Positions 17,685 through 26,303 of a stretch of 64,000 bases of DNA are shown one piece after another. Positions within the stretch are counted from its first letter, which is position 1; every line of letters begins with the position of its first letter. The notes beneath the pieces were generated by a model. It did not search any database, was not told the origin of the DNA, and saw only the letters and a program-made list of their open reading frames with translations. Source of the stretch: G965232465 sp965276005 (GTDB taxonomy: Bacteria > Pseudomonadota > Alphaproteobacteria > JAQWUY01). Both the position numbers and the translations under genes were made by a program. The DNA is taken from assembly GCA_965276005.1 (NCBI GenBank), contig OZ254962.1, forward strand, positions 992,001-1,056,000. The letters are read 5' to 3'.

Positions 17685-18734
17685 ATGAAATTTTTAGATC
17701 AAGCAAAAATTTATATTAAAAGTGGCGATGGCGGGGCTGGAGCGGTCAGCTTTCGCCGGGAAAAGTATATCGAGTTTGGCGGACCCAATGGCGGCAATGG
17801 GGGCGATGGCGGTGGCGTATACATCGAGGCGGTGCAGGGATTAAATACCTTGATCGATTACAGGTACGCCCAACACTTTAAAGCCGCCCGAGGCGATGGC
17901 GGTATGGGGCGGGACAGGCACGGTAAAAACGGTGCCGATGTGGTGTTAAAAGTCCCCGTAGGTACACAGATTTTATCACCGGACAAGCAAACCATAATTG
18001 CCGATATGACTATGGTTGGGGAAAAAGTGTTGCTGTTAAAAGGCGGTGATGGCGGGCGGGGCAACACAGCGTTTAAAACCGCCACCAACCAAGCCCCCCG
18101 CACCGCTGAACCGGGCTGGCCCGGAGCCGACATGTGGATATGGTTGCGGTTAAAATTGATTGCCGATGTAGGGTTGCTGGGCTTGCCGAATGCAGGAAAA
18201 TCCACATTGTTATCGAAAACTTCACGGGCAAAACCCAAAATTGCCGATTATCCGTTTACCACTCTACACCCAAATTTGGGCGTTGTATACCACAACAACC
18301 ACGCATTCGTTATCGCCGACATCCCCGGTCTCATCGAGGGGGCAGCAGACGGACAGGGCTTGGGTACACGGTTTTTGGGACATGTGGAACGGTGCCGGGT
18401 GTTGTTGCACCTAATCGATGGCAGCCGTGAAAATGTGGTCGACGATTACCAAACCATCCGTAGAGAAATCACCAAGTATAGTCTCGACCTAGCCAAAAAA
18501 CCGGAAATTGTGGTGATAAACAAAATCGATGCCCTGATTCCCGAAATCATCGCCCCCATGTTGCACGCCCTGTCCGCCGTAACGGACGCAAAAATCATGA
18601 CCATGTCGGCTATCAGTGGCGAAAATGTCAAAGCTGTACTGCAAGCCTTATATGAAATCGTCAAGCCTTATACGGACACATCCAACACCCCCGAAACCAC
18701 AAGTGCTGAGAACACCGCATGGTCGCCCCTGTAA
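17685..18734 (+). CDS. obgE: GTPase Obg/CgtA
   Basis: 349 residues. The glycine-rich Obg fold spans ~1-157 (DGGAGAVSFRREKY, GGPNGGNGGDGG) and the G domain ~158-330, with G1 GLPNAGKS (166-173), G3 DIPG (212-215) and G4 NKID (279-282). Obg GTPases act in large-subunit assembly and stress control. The start has no clear Shine-Dalgarno, only an A-rich tract. The last 16 bp overlap nadD. It heads the obgE-nadD-rsfS-rlmH-gpmI-envC-ctpA-rppH run. Confidence 0.96.
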   Translation: MKFLDQAKIYIKSGDGGAGAVSFRREKYIEFGGPNGGNGGDGGGVYIEAVQGLNTLIDYRYAQHFKAARGDGGMGRDRHGKNGADVVLKVPVGTQILSPDKQTIIADMTMVGEKVLLLKGGDGGRGNTAFKTATNQAPRTAEPGWPGADMWIWLRLKLIADVGLLGLPNAGKSTLLSKTSRAKPKIADYPFTTLHPNLGVVYHNNHAFVIADIPGLIEGAADGQGLGTRFLGHVERCRVLLHLIDGSRENVVDDYQTIRREITKYSLDLAKKPEIVVINKIDALIPEIIAPMLHALSAVTDAKIMTMSAISGENVKAVLQALYEIVKPYTDTSNTPETTSAENTAWSPL

Positions 18735-19333
18735 GCCGCCAAAAAATCGCCGTATTAGGCGGCTCGTTTAACCCCGCCCACAACGGGCATGTGGGTGTGT
18801 CCTTAGCCGCTTTACAGCACCTAAACATCGATGCGGTATGGTGGTTAATAACCCCACAAAATCCCCTCAAACAGGGGCATAGCTATATCCCCCTACCAGA
18901 ACGCATAGCACAGGCACAAGCCCATACCGCCCATGTGGACGCTATTGTTGTCAAAGACATTGAAACCGCTTTACAATCCACTTATACGGTCGATGTTATC
19001 CGCCACTTGCAACGCACCCATGCAGACACACACTTTATCTGGTTAATGGGGGCGGATAACATGGTTACATTTCATTTGTGGCACCGTTGGCAAGATATTA
19101 CCCGTATGGTACCCATCGCTGTTTTTGCCCGCCCAAATACGCATTTCGACAGCTTGCAAAACAGCCCCTGTTATGATATATTGCAGCAGGTACCCGTCTC
19201 AGATATTTGGCAAAACACACCCCATATTTGGACATATATCGACAGCACCCACTATACGGAGTGTGCCACCGATATACGACACACAACACATACAGAAACA
19301 ACAGACAACCTAATAAAAGATATACCTTTATGA
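18719..19333 (+). CDS. nadD: nicotinate-nucleotide adenylyltransferase
   Basis: 204 residues. It transfers AMP from ATP to nicotinate mononucleotide in NAD synthesis. The nucleotidyltransferase signature GGSFNPAHNGH spans residues ~14-24. LITPQNPLK follows, then FIWLMGADN. The usual C-terminal S-S/T-x-I-R motif is probably represented by ATDIRH; the tail after it is short and Thr/His-rich. It overlaps obgE by 16 bp and rsfS by 4 bp (ATGA), which suggests translational coupling. Confidence 0.95.
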   Translation: MVAPVSRQKIAVLGGSFNPAHNGHVGVSLAALQHLNIDAVWWLITPQNPLKQGHSYIPLPERIAQAQAHTAHVDAIVVKDIETALQSTYTVDVIRHLQRTHADTHFIWLMGADNMVTFHLWHRWQDITRMVPIAVFARPNTHFDSLQNSPCYDILQQVPVSDIWQNTPHIWTYIDSTHYTECATDIRHTTHTETTDNLIKDIPL

Positions 19334-19674
19334 CCTTGTTACCCGTAGAGCAAATGCTGCCGCTTATCACAGAAACCCTGAACTTTAACAAAGCCGAAAA
19401 CATTGTTACTATTCCACTGGCGGGCAAAGCCGATTATGCGGATTATTTGGTGATTGCCTCCGGCACCACCAACAGGCACTGTATTGCCCTGTGCCGGTAT
19501 GTGGAGGAAAAAATCCGCAAAACCGGTTTTAAAGATACGCTTATTTCTGGTAAAACGCATGGGGATTGGGTGGTTATGGATGTGAGCGATGTAATCGTGC
19601 ACCTGTTCCGCCCAGAGGTGCGGGATTTTTACAACCTAGAAAAATTGTGGCAAGCCCCCCCGTCCAGTGCTTGA
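19330..19674 (+). CDS. rsfS: ribosome silencing factor RsfS/Iojap
   Basis: 114 residues from the ATG that overlaps the nadD stop (ATGA); a longer upstream frame only shadows nadD. It binds L14 and blocks subunit joining when nutrients are short. Signatures: KADYADYLVIASGTTNRH, GDWVVMDVSDVIVHLF and the ending FYNLEKLW. Confidence 0.95.
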   Translation: MTLLPVEQMLPLITETLNFNKAENIVTIPLAGKADYADYLVIASGTTNRHCIALCRYVEEKIRKTGFKDTLISGKTHGDWVVMDVSDVIVHLFRPEVRDFYNLEKLWQAPPSSA

Positions 19675-19706
19675 TACAATGTTCTTTACAATACAGGTAG
19701 TTTTAC

Positions 19707-20165
19707 ATGGCATGGACAATAATAGCGGTTGGCACATTAAAAAAAGGGGCGGAGTACGACCTGTGCCGCACCTATATCGGTCGCTGTAAAACCCCTATTC
19801 GCATTGTCGAAATCGAGGGCAAAAATACGGGTGATGCGGACACACAAAAGCAACAGCAAACCGATGCTATATTAAAACATATCCCTAAAAATGCGGTGCT
19901 GATTGCCCTCGATGAGCGGGGAAAAACCATGCCCAGCATCGATTTTGCCCGCTGTATACAGGATATGCACACGCACGGGGCGGGCGATATTTACTTTGTT
20001 ATCGGCGGGGCATTCGGGCTGTCCGCCCGTATACGGGATATGGCAACTCTGGTTATCAGTTTTGGCAAAATGACCCTACCCCACATGTTGGCACGGGGGA
20101 TTTTGTGTGAACAATTATATCGGGTGCGGACAATTTTAGATGGACACCCGTACCATAAAATATGA
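19707..20165 (+). CDS. rlmH: 23S rRNA (pseudouridine1915-N3)-methyltransferase
   Basis: 152 residues, usual length for this SPOUT methyltransferase, which methylates pseudouridine 1915 in helix 69. LIALDERGKTMPS, the SAM-binding loop FVIGGAFGLS and the tail EQLYRVRTILDGHPYHK are all present. It sits between rsfS and gpmI, as is common in alphaproteobacteria. Confidence 0.96.
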   Translation: MAWTIIAVGTLKKGAEYDLCRTYIGRCKTPIRIVEIEGKNTGDADTQKQQQTDAILKHIPKNAVLIALDERGKTMPSIDFARCIQDMHTHGAGDIYFVIGGAFGLSARIRDMATLVISFGKMTLPHMLARGILCEQLYRVRTILDGHPYHKI

Positions 20166-20185
20166 TATAATAAGGAGAAAAAAAC

Positions 20186-21694
20186 ATGCGTAAAAAACCT
20201 GTGGTGCTGTGTATACTGGACGGCTGGGGCGATGAAAAAAACCCGTCGTACAATGCCCCGAAACTGGCACATACCCCGGTGTTTGACCGCTTGTTGTCCA
20301 CCTATCCGTCCAGCCGCCTACAAGCCTGTGGCTTGGCGGTGGGGCTGCCTGAGGGGCAAATGGGCAATAGCGAAGTGGGACACACCAACATCGGTGCCGG
20401 GCGCATTGTCCTGCAAACCCTACCCAGAATCGACCAATCCTGTAAAACCCTTGCCTTTACCCGCACCCCCACATACATAGAGTATATCGCCCGCTTAAAA
20501 ACCAGTGGTGGTACCGCCCATATTGTCGGTATTGTCTCCGATGGCGGGGTACACGGACATCAGTCGCATGTGGTAACCTATGCCAATGCTGTTTTGCAAC
20601 AGGGTATCCCGGTGTATCTGCATGTGTTTACGGACGGGCGGGATACGCCCCCCACCGCCGCACAGACATATATCGACTATGTACAGCAAAACACCGCTGC
20701 CCCAATTGTTACGCTTACGGGACGCTATTGGGCAATGGATCGGGATAACAATTGGGACCGTATACAAACCGCTTGCGATGCCATTGCTTGTGCACAAAGC
20801 GAAAAAACATATGTATCCGCCACCGATGCCATCAGCGATGCCCACAACAACGCTATCACAGACGAATTTATCCCCGCTTGTGTCATCGGCAATTACAGCG
20901 GTTTTAAACATGGGGATGCGGTGCTGTGTAGCAACTTTCGGGCGGACAGGGCAAGACAGCTTCTCACCGCTTTATGTGATACCACATTTGATATTTTCCC
21001 GCAACATACGGCACAAATGTTACAGCCTATGGGAATGGTACACTATTCACAACAGCACAGTCGCTATATGAGCGTTTTATATCCGCCACAACCGCTAAAA
21101 AACACTTTGGGGGAAGTGGTGGCAAACGCAGGCAAAACCCAAATCCGTACCGCTGAGACAGAAAAATATCCGCATGTGACTTTTTTCTTTAATGGCGGCA
21201 GGGAGTCACCCTTTGTCGGCGAACACCGATTATTAACCCCCAGCCCAAAAGTGGCAACATACGACCTACAACCGCAAATGAGTGCCTATCCGTTAACCGA
21301 AACCTTAATAAACCGCCTGCAACAGGGGGACATCGACATGGTGATTGTCAATTATGCCAACCCAGACATGGTCGGACACACGGGCAATTTACAAGCGGCA
21401 ATACAAGCCTGTGAAGCCGTAGACACCTGTGTTGGCAAGCTGTGGCAGACAGTGCAAGAGTTGGGCGGATGCTTGGTGGTAACCGCCGATCATGGCAATT
21501 GCGACATTATGTATGACACGGACAAAAACCAACCGCACACCGCACACACCCTTAATCCCGTACACTTTATCATCTGTGGGGCGGGGGACATAAAAGTAAA
21601 CGATGGCGTACTGGGCGATATTGCCCCAACCATATTACAGCTGATGGGCATCGCCCAGCCTGTGGAAATGACCGCAACCAGCCTGATTCAGTAA
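20186..21694 (+). CDS. gpmI: 2,3-bisphosphoglycerate-independent phosphoglycerate mutase
   Basis: 502 residues, usual length. It interconverts 3- and 2-phosphoglycerate in glycolysis using two metal ions. It begins VVLCILDGWGD. The phosphorylated serine is S62 in MGNSEVGH. HVFTDGRDTPP, SNFRADRARQL, FFFNGGRE and TADHGNCD carry the other metal and substrate contacts. AAGGAG lies ten bases before the ATG. The envC-like gene starts 7 bp after the stop. Confidence 0.97.
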   Translation: MRKKPVVLCILDGWGDEKNPSYNAPKLAHTPVFDRLLSTYPSSRLQACGLAVGLPEGQMGNSEVGHTNIGAGRIVLQTLPRIDQSCKTLAFTRTPTYIEYIARLKTSGGTAHIVGIVSDGGVHGHQSHVVTYANAVLQQGIPVYLHVFTDGRDTPPTAAQTYIDYVQQNTAAPIVTLTGRYWAMDRDNNWDRIQTACDAIACAQSEKTYVSATDAISDAHNNAITDEFIPACVIGNYSGFKHGDAVLCSNFRADRARQLLTALCDTTFDIFPQHTAQMLQPMGMVHYSQQHSRYMSVLYPPQPLKNTLGEVVANAGKTQIRTAETEKYPHVTFFFNGGRESPFVGEHRLLTPSPKVATYDLQPQMSAYPLTETLINRLQQGDIDMVIVNYANPDMVGHTGNLQAAIQACEAVDTCVGKLWQTVQELGGCLVVTADHGNCDIMYDTDKNQPHTAHTLNPVHFIICGAGDIKVNDGVLGDIAPTILQLMGIAQPVEMTATSLIQ

Positions 21695-21701
21695 CCATAC
21701 C

Positions 21702-22835
21702 ATGCGTACACTTATAGGATTTTTAACCGTACTATACACCGCTAATGGATTCGCCAACACCAGCGATAGGCTGGCGGTTACGCAACAACAGCTGACCCAG
21801 ATTCAGCAACAAACCGCCGATAAACAAACCACGCAACAAAATTTACGCACCAAAGTATCCACCCTACGCTTGCAAATGCAGCAAAACGCAGAAAATATAC
21901 AACAGCAAGAACGCACTATCCTGCAATTAAATCGAGATATAATGACAATTCAAAGGCAACAAAAATCCTTAAAACGCTTACTCAGCACCGCAACCCGCCA
22001 ATTGGCATCGTTGATACCCATTGCCCAAAATCTGCAAAAATACAAAAATATTGCCATATTCCTATCCCCTGACACGCCCAAACGCAGTATGATGGCAATC
22101 GGATTACTACAAACGATTATGCCACAAATACAGCAAAAACGCCAACTGCTTATCGATACCTACAACCGCCTGAGCATCCTGCAAGCACAATTTGCCGACA
22201 AACAAGCCGACCTCGAGCAACAACAGCAACTCATGCGGCACTCGACCACATCGTTACAAGCAAAAATCGCCGCATACAACGCCACTTTAACCAGAGATGC
22301 AAAAACCATCGCCAATTTGCAACAGCAACAACACACCTTGCAACAGCAGATAGAATCGTTGCAAAATATACCACAGCGAGTCCAACCCCTACACAACCGT
22401 TTGGACAATCGCCATATCCGCCCGCAACGCATCCGCCTATTTCCTATGGAAAACACGCCCATTACCCCCCCGGTGGCGGGCAAAATTATTACCAAGTTTC
22501 AACAGCCTTTAAAAAATGGTGCCGTATCGGACGGTATTTACATCAAAACCCTAGCCAACGCCCAAGTGGTTGCCCCCTTCGACGGCTATGTGGCATTCGT
22601 TGGGGCGTTTAATGCACTAGGTAAAATCGTGATAATTGCCCACGAACGGGGATACCACACTGTGCTTATTGGATTCAATGAGATATATGTGCAAAATAAC
22701 GATTGGGTACTGGAAAAAGACCCCATTGGCACCACCAATACGCAAAATACCCCGTTTAAAATCGAAATTAGGTATGGCACCAAAGTGGAAAATCCGTTAT
22801 TATGGATACATCGTTATCAATCACGCACATTGTGA
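21702..22835 (+). CDS. envC: murein hydrolase activator, EnvC/LytM family
   Basis: 377 residues. A short N-terminal signal peptide (to about GFANT) is followed by long Gln-rich coiled coils (~20-245) and a C-terminal LytM/M23-like domain (~255-370) with VVAPFDGYVAFVG and IVIIAHERGYHTVL. The metal-binding histidines of active M23 peptidases are not evident, as in EnvC. It therefore probably activates amidases at the division septum rather than cutting peptidoglycan. It lies between gpmI and ctpA, a typical alphaproteobacterial order. Confidence 0.88.
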   Translation: MRTLIGFLTVLYTANGFANTSDRLAVTQQQLTQIQQQTADKQTTQQNLRTKVSTLRLQMQQNAENIQQQERTILQLNRDIMTIQRQQKSLKRLLSTATRQLASLIPIAQNLQKYKNIAIFLSPDTPKRSMMAIGLLQTIMPQIQQKRQLLIDTYNRLSILQAQFADKQADLEQQQQLMRHSTTSLQAKIAAYNATLTRDAKTIANLQQQQHTLQQQIESLQNIPQRVQPLHNRLDNRHIRPQRIRLFPMENTPITPPVAGKIITKFQQPLKNGAVSDGIYIKTLANAQVVAPFDGYVAFVGAFNALGKIVIIAHERGYHTVLIGFNEIYVQNNDWVLEKDPIGTTNTQNTPFKIEIRYGTKVENPLLWIHRYQSRTL

Positions 22836-22870
22836 GAGGACTTTTTTTATTGTGAAGGGACTTTTTTAGT

Positions 22871-24238
22871 ATGACCAAATTTTTTAAAATTGTAATTTTC
22901 AGTATTGCAACAACTATCGCCGTTACCGCATACAGTGCCACCCCCGAAGATTCCCGTGAGGAAGACTACCGTATGATAGAAACTTTCGGCGTTATGCTCG
23001 ACCAGCTGAGCAAACACTATGTGGAAGAAAAATCAAAATCCGAACTGATTACAGCCGCCATCAAAGGCATGTTAAAAAGCCTCGACCCGCATTCCACATT
23101 CATGGTCGGCAAAGAAGTAGAAAAATTCAAAGAATCGACAACCGGTAAGTTCGGTGGCTTGGGCATTCACATTGTCCCCGATACCAAAACCAACACCATC
23201 AAAGTGGTGGCACCTATCGACGGCACCCCCGCCCAACAAGCCGGTATCGAATCGGGGGACTTGATTATCGAAGTCGACGGCACTTACATAGAAAACCTCG
23301 AATACGAAGAAGCGGTCAAACGCATGCGGGGCGAACCGGACACGGATGTAACCTTAAAAATCTTCCGTGAAAATGAAACGCCGTTCGATGTTACCATCAC
23401 CCGTGCCATCATCAAAGTACCCAGCGTCAAATCAGAACTCAAAAGCAACGCCATCGGCTATATTAAATTGGTACAGTTCCAACAAAATATGACCAAAGAC
23501 CTACACGCACAAGTGAATAAGTTACAGCAGGACTCAGAAACACCGCTACGGGGATACATTATCGATATGCGTAACAATCCGGGCGGTCTGTTGACCGAAG
23601 CCATCAGCGTATCGGACAGCTTTCTAACACAAGGGGAAATCGTGTCGATTCGTGGGCGAGATGCCAACCAAAATCAGCGGGCAAACGCCACCGCTGGGGA
23701 TATTACCAATGGGGCACCGATTGTGGTATTGGTAAACCGGGGATCCGCATCCGCATCCGAAATCGTCGCCGGTGCCTTAAGAGACCACAAACGGGCAATC
23801 ATTGTCGGTGAACGCACTTTTGGCAAAGGCTCCGTACAGTCCACTTTACCGCTATCGGAAGACATGGAGGCAAAATTCACCACCGCCCTATACTATACGC
23901 CAAACGGTACCAGTATCCAAAAAGTCGGTATTGTGCCAGATATTCAAGCTTCACCGGTAACAATCGAAAAGGAATTCACCCGGGGCGATTATGGGGAAGG
24001 GCAATTGTCAAAAGCACTGGACAACGCACAATCTGACAAACCCGATACGACAGAAGAAGAAACTACAGACAAAACTACCGACAAAAAGACTTCTGAGCAA
24101 TCCATCGACCACGCAGACGGTAGCAAAAAACAAACCGAACAACAAAAGTCCTTAAACCAAACGGATTACATGTTGGCACGGGCATTGGATGTGTTGGAAA
24201 CACTTATCTGGAGAGAAAATCAAGCCAAAGCACAATAA
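22871..24238 (+). CDS. ctpA: C-terminal processing peptidase, S41 family
   Basis: 455 residues. A signal peptide (1-22, ending AYSA) is followed by a PDZ domain (~95-170, FGGLGIHIV...IDGTPAQQAGIESGDLI) and the tail-specific protease core, with FRGYIIDMRNNPGG-like sequence at ~227-239. The catalytic dyad is S294 in GSASASE and K319 in FGKGSVQ, 25 residues apart as in Prc. The C-terminal ~60 residues are Lys/Glu/Thr-rich and low in complexity. It would be periplasmic and trim envelope proteins. rppH begins one base after its stop codon. Confidence 0.96.
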   Translation: MTKFFKIVIFSIATTIAVTAYSATPEDSREEDYRMIETFGVMLDQLSKHYVEEKSKSELITAAIKGMLKSLDPHSTFMVGKEVEKFKESTTGKFGGLGIHIVPDTKTNTIKVVAPIDGTPAQQAGIESGDLIIEVDGTYIENLEYEEAVKRMRGEPDTDVTLKIFRENETPFDVTITRAIIKVPSVKSELKSNAIGYIKLVQFQQNMTKDLHAQVNKLQQDSETPLRGYIIDMRNNPGGLLTEAISVSDSFLTQGEIVSIRGRDANQNQRANATAGDITNGAPIVVLVNRGSASASEIVAGALRDHKRAIIVGERTFGKGSVQSTLPLSEDMEAKFTTALYYTPNGTSIQKVGIVPDIQASPVTIEKEFTRGDYGEGQLSKALDNAQSDKPDTTEEETTDKTTDKKTSEQSIDHADGSKKQTEQQKSLNQTDYMLARALDVLETLIWRENQAKAQ

Positions 24239-24239
24239 C

Positions 24240-24725
24240 ATGTCTGATCCCAAAAATCCCGATCTGTATCGCCCTAATGTGGGCATTATGCTGATAAACC
24301 CCGATGGCAAAATCTGGGTGGGTGCTAGGATAGATTACACCAGCACATATTGGCAAATGCCGCAAGGCGGTATAGACAAAAACGAAAACACAGAAAACGC
24401 CATGTGGCGGGAACTGTACGAGGAAATCGGCGTCACAAAAGCCGATTGTCATATCGTGGCAAAAACCCCCGATTGGATATACTATGACCTGCCGGCGGAT
24501 TTTGTGAAAAACAGGTGGGGCGGCAAATACAAAGGACAAAAACAAATCTGGTACGCCTTAAAACTCACCGCCCCAGACACCGTCATAAACATCGACACCC
24601 CCGAGCCAGAATTCAAAGCATGGCAATGGCTGGATGCGGATAAACTGGTCGACACTATCGTCCCATTCAAACGACAAGTATACACGGAAGTCTTACGAGC
24701 GTTCCAACGCTACCTAACCCCATAA
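24240..24725 (+). CDS. rppH: RNA pyrophosphohydrolase, Nudix family
   Basis: 161 residues from the ATG immediately after ctpA; an in-frame ATG at 24189 lies inside ctpA. The enzyme removes pyrophosphate from mRNA 5' ends and triggers decay. YRPNVGIMLIN, WQMPQGGID and the Nudix box (GGID...RELYEEIGV) are clear, as is YALKL...EFKAWQWLD. It is the last recognisable core gene on this side; everything to the right looks accessory. Confidence 0.95.
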   Translation: MSDPKNPDLYRPNVGIMLINPDGKIWVGARIDYTSTYWQMPQGGIDKNENTENAMWRELYEEIGVTKADCHIVAKTPDWIYYDLPADFVKNRWGGKYKGQKQIWYALKLTAPDTVINIDTPEPEFKAWQWLDADKLVDTIVPFKRQVYTEVLRAFQRYLTP

Positions 24726-24758
24726 CATATATACATTGTCGTTTTTTGAATTTTGTTG

Positions 24759-24787
24759 TTGTGTTTGGTTTAAAAATAGGGTATGAT
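24759..24787 (+). promoter_or_regulatory. promoter for the small membrane-protein operon
   Basis: TTGTGT (24759-24764), a 17-bp spacer and TATGAT (24782-24787), about 54 bp before the ATG at 24841. Confidence 0.5.
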
Positions 24788-24840
24788 GGCAGCATAGTGG
24801 GGAACATTGGGTTCCGCCGTAACTAGGAAAGGTTTGTACT

Positions 24841-24999
24841 ATGACAAAAAATATTGAAAGTGTTTTTCTGGGATTTTTCAGTGGAGCGTTTGTTGGGGCG
24901 TCCATTTCTACGACTTTCTCAGTGGTGCTTGCGGTGTCTGTTTTGGGTGCTGTGCTTTCCTATGTAACGATAAACAGACAGCACTCTAAGCAGAGATGA
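24841..24999 (+). CDS. small membrane protein, 52 residues
   Basis: Begins MTKNIESVFLGFFSG with AGGAAAGG upstream. Residues 7-44 are almost wholly hydrophobic with many Gly, Ala and Ser (SGAFVGASISTTFSVVLAV), enough for one long or two short membrane spans. The tail is basic (NRQHSKQR). Its stop overlaps the next start in ATGA, so the two are probably one operon. No family was recognised. A holin-like or TA-like small membrane protein is possible. Confidence 0.65.
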   Translation: MTKNIESVFLGFFSGAFVGASISTTFSVVLAVSVLGAVLSYVTINRQHSKQR

Positions 25000-25319
25000 C
25001 AATTGCTATAACAGATTTTATTGTGTTGCCTACGGCTTTTGCTTTTGGCGTTACCTTGTGTTTGGTTTTTTGGGCGTGGATAGTGGTTCATATTCAGCCA
25101 GAACCGAATCATATGTGGGGTATATTTTTGGCGACATCCAGCGTGTTTAACAGCATTTCATTTTGGTATGTATTCTTATTTATTTCACAACAACAGGCTT
25201 TTGCAGACTTTAAATGGTTGTTAATAATGGGTACCATTGGGGCATTCTTTTTTAGCCTGCATACCACAAGAAGCCTTGTTGTCAAATTCATCGAACACCC
25301 CCACCCCCACGCACAGTAG
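24996..25319 (+). CDS. small integral membrane protein, 107 residues
   Basis: Three or four hydrophobic segments can be seen: ~8-32 (LPTAFAFGVTLCLVFWAWIV), ~40-65, and ~72-88 (WLLIMGTIGAFFFSL). The C-terminal tail is His-rich (EHPHPHAQ). It is coupled to the preceding 52-residue membrane protein by a 4-bp overlap, and converges on a toxin-antitoxin pair 10 bp further on. No family was recognised. Confidence 0.65.
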   Translation: MTIAITDFIVLPTAFAFGVTLCLVFWAWIVVHIQPEPNHMWGIFLATSSVFNSISFWYVFLFISQQQAFADFKWLLIMGTIGAFFFSLHTTRSLVVKFIEHPHPHAQ

Positions 25320-25329
25320 ATACAAGTGA

Positions 25330-25761
25330 TTAGGCAGATTTTTTGGCAATTTCGTCCACATCGATATAGTAGTTTTGTTCTTCGTATGGTTTTAGGGGCT
25401 TACCCATCAATTGGACGATTTTATTGACAATTTTTTTGGGTAGCCATTGCTGTGCCGCCAGTATGCGTAATCGTAAATCATGGGCACCGTCTATTTGTTT
25501 CGTCCCTTGTTCCCACCGTTGTACAGTCCGTACACTTATGCCGAATATAGTGGCTAATTCTGATTGGGTTTTGTTGCATGCAGATCGTAAATATTGCACT
25601 TCTTCGCTGTTGATGGTGCTGTCTTTGGTGGTAACCATTTTTAACAATTCCATATCGACAGACGACGGCACAGCAATAACATGATCCCCGTCTGCGTCTA
25701 TATATTCCTGTATGCCGTTTACCCATACATTAGATAAGCCCGAAAAGTCATAATGATACAT
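25330..25761 (-). CDS. helix-turn-helix antitoxin of a DUF4258 toxin-antitoxin pair
   Basis: 143 residues from MYHYDFSGL. An ATG seven codons upstream (25782) is open, but AAGGGGGA sits eight bases before the start chosen, and the gene then begins just after the toxin stop. The HTH spans ~70-105 (NKTQSELATIFGISVRTVQRWEQG), the xenobiotic-response/MqsA-HigA type that recognises the operon's own operator. The N-terminal half probably contacts the toxin. The pair is transcribed toxin first, as in higBA and mqsRA systems. Confidence 0.8.
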   Translation of the reverse strand: MYHYDFSGLSNVWVNGIQEYIDADGDHVIAVPSSVDMELLKMVTTKDSTINSEEVQYLRSACNKTQSELATIFGISVRTVQRWEQGTKQIDGAHDLRLRILAAQQWLPKKIVNKIVQLMGKPLKPYEEQNYYIDVDEIAKKSA

Positions 25762-25765
25762 TGCA

Positions 25766-26077
25766 TTATCCCCCTTTGTCATTCCAATAAACCGTTACAA
25801 TTTTGATACCACCTCGCTCGCTTGGTATAGTAACTGCAGTCATAATATCGTTACCCCTACGCACATAAATATTATATTTCCAGCGTTTATTTTGCCCCAT
25901 CGTCCGAATATAATCACATCGTCCGTGCGTTAGTAAATACCAAACATCATTTGGTGTAATACCCCGTTGTTTCATCCGTTCGGTGGCATGTTTTGTATAT
26001 GCTATTACAACGCCCCTATCCAACATACTGGATACCATATTCATGACATCTTGTGGGTTAAAATCGGTGTTTTGCAT
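25766..26077 (-). CDS. DUF4258-type toxin
   Basis: 103 residues from MQNTDFNPQDV. An in-frame ATG at 26116 exists, but a consensus promoter ends 7 nt before the start chosen here, so the longer form would begin upstream of the transcript. TKHATERMKQRGITPNDVWYLL, a DYIR segment, then WKYNIYVRRG and VTVYW match the compact beta-alpha fold of DUF4258/BrnT-like RNase toxins. It lies directly upstream of an HTH antitoxin gene. Toxicity is inferred from family and context. Confidence 0.75.
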   Translation of the reverse strand: MQNTDFNPQDVMNMVSSMLDRGVVIAYTKHATERMKQRGITPNDVWYLLTHGRCDYIRTMGQNKRWKYNIYVRRGNDIMTAVTIPSERGGIKIVTVYWNDKGG

Positions 26078-26084
26078 ATCTGTT

Positions 26085-26113
26085 ATTTTATGACAAATTG
26101 TCGTGTTTGTCAA
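26085..26113 (-). promoter_or_regulatory. consensus promoter ending 7 nt before the toxin ATG, with operator-like palindrome
   Basis: On the minus strand: TTGACA (26113-26108), 17-bp spacer, TAAAAT (26090-26085), 7 nt, then ATG. The spacer holds GACAATTTGTC, five-base arms around one base, well placed for the HTH antitoxin to cover the promoter. Transcription would start at or next to the ATG, predicting a leaderless mRNA. Confidence 0.75.
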
Positions 26114-26221
26114 CACTAAAATGTATTATAATGCTATCTTTTTTACTATGTGTTCTTTTTATTGTAATACATTTTTTTAAAACATCTATAAGTAGAAAGT
26201 AAAAAATATCGAAAAAACCCC

Positions 26222-26252
26222 TTGACACCGAAAAAAAAAAAAATGTTATACT
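26222..26252 (+). promoter_or_regulatory. adhesin promoter with a 13-A spacer tract (probable phase-variable switch)
   Basis: TTGACA (26222-26227) and TATACT (26247-26252) are separated by 19 bp that include an uninterrupted run of 13 A at 26231-26243. Slippage in the run would change the -35/-10 distance and so promoter strength. Confidence 0.75.
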
Positions 26253-26303
26253 TACAGAGTGTACATTTTTAACAACTGGTTTTTTTACAAAGGATTTTTG
26301 ACA

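Noticed and set aside
24726..24840. tRNA or att site at the boundary between core genes and the accessory region
   Set aside because: No cloverleaf or direct repeat was seen, only a promoter for the small membrane operon.
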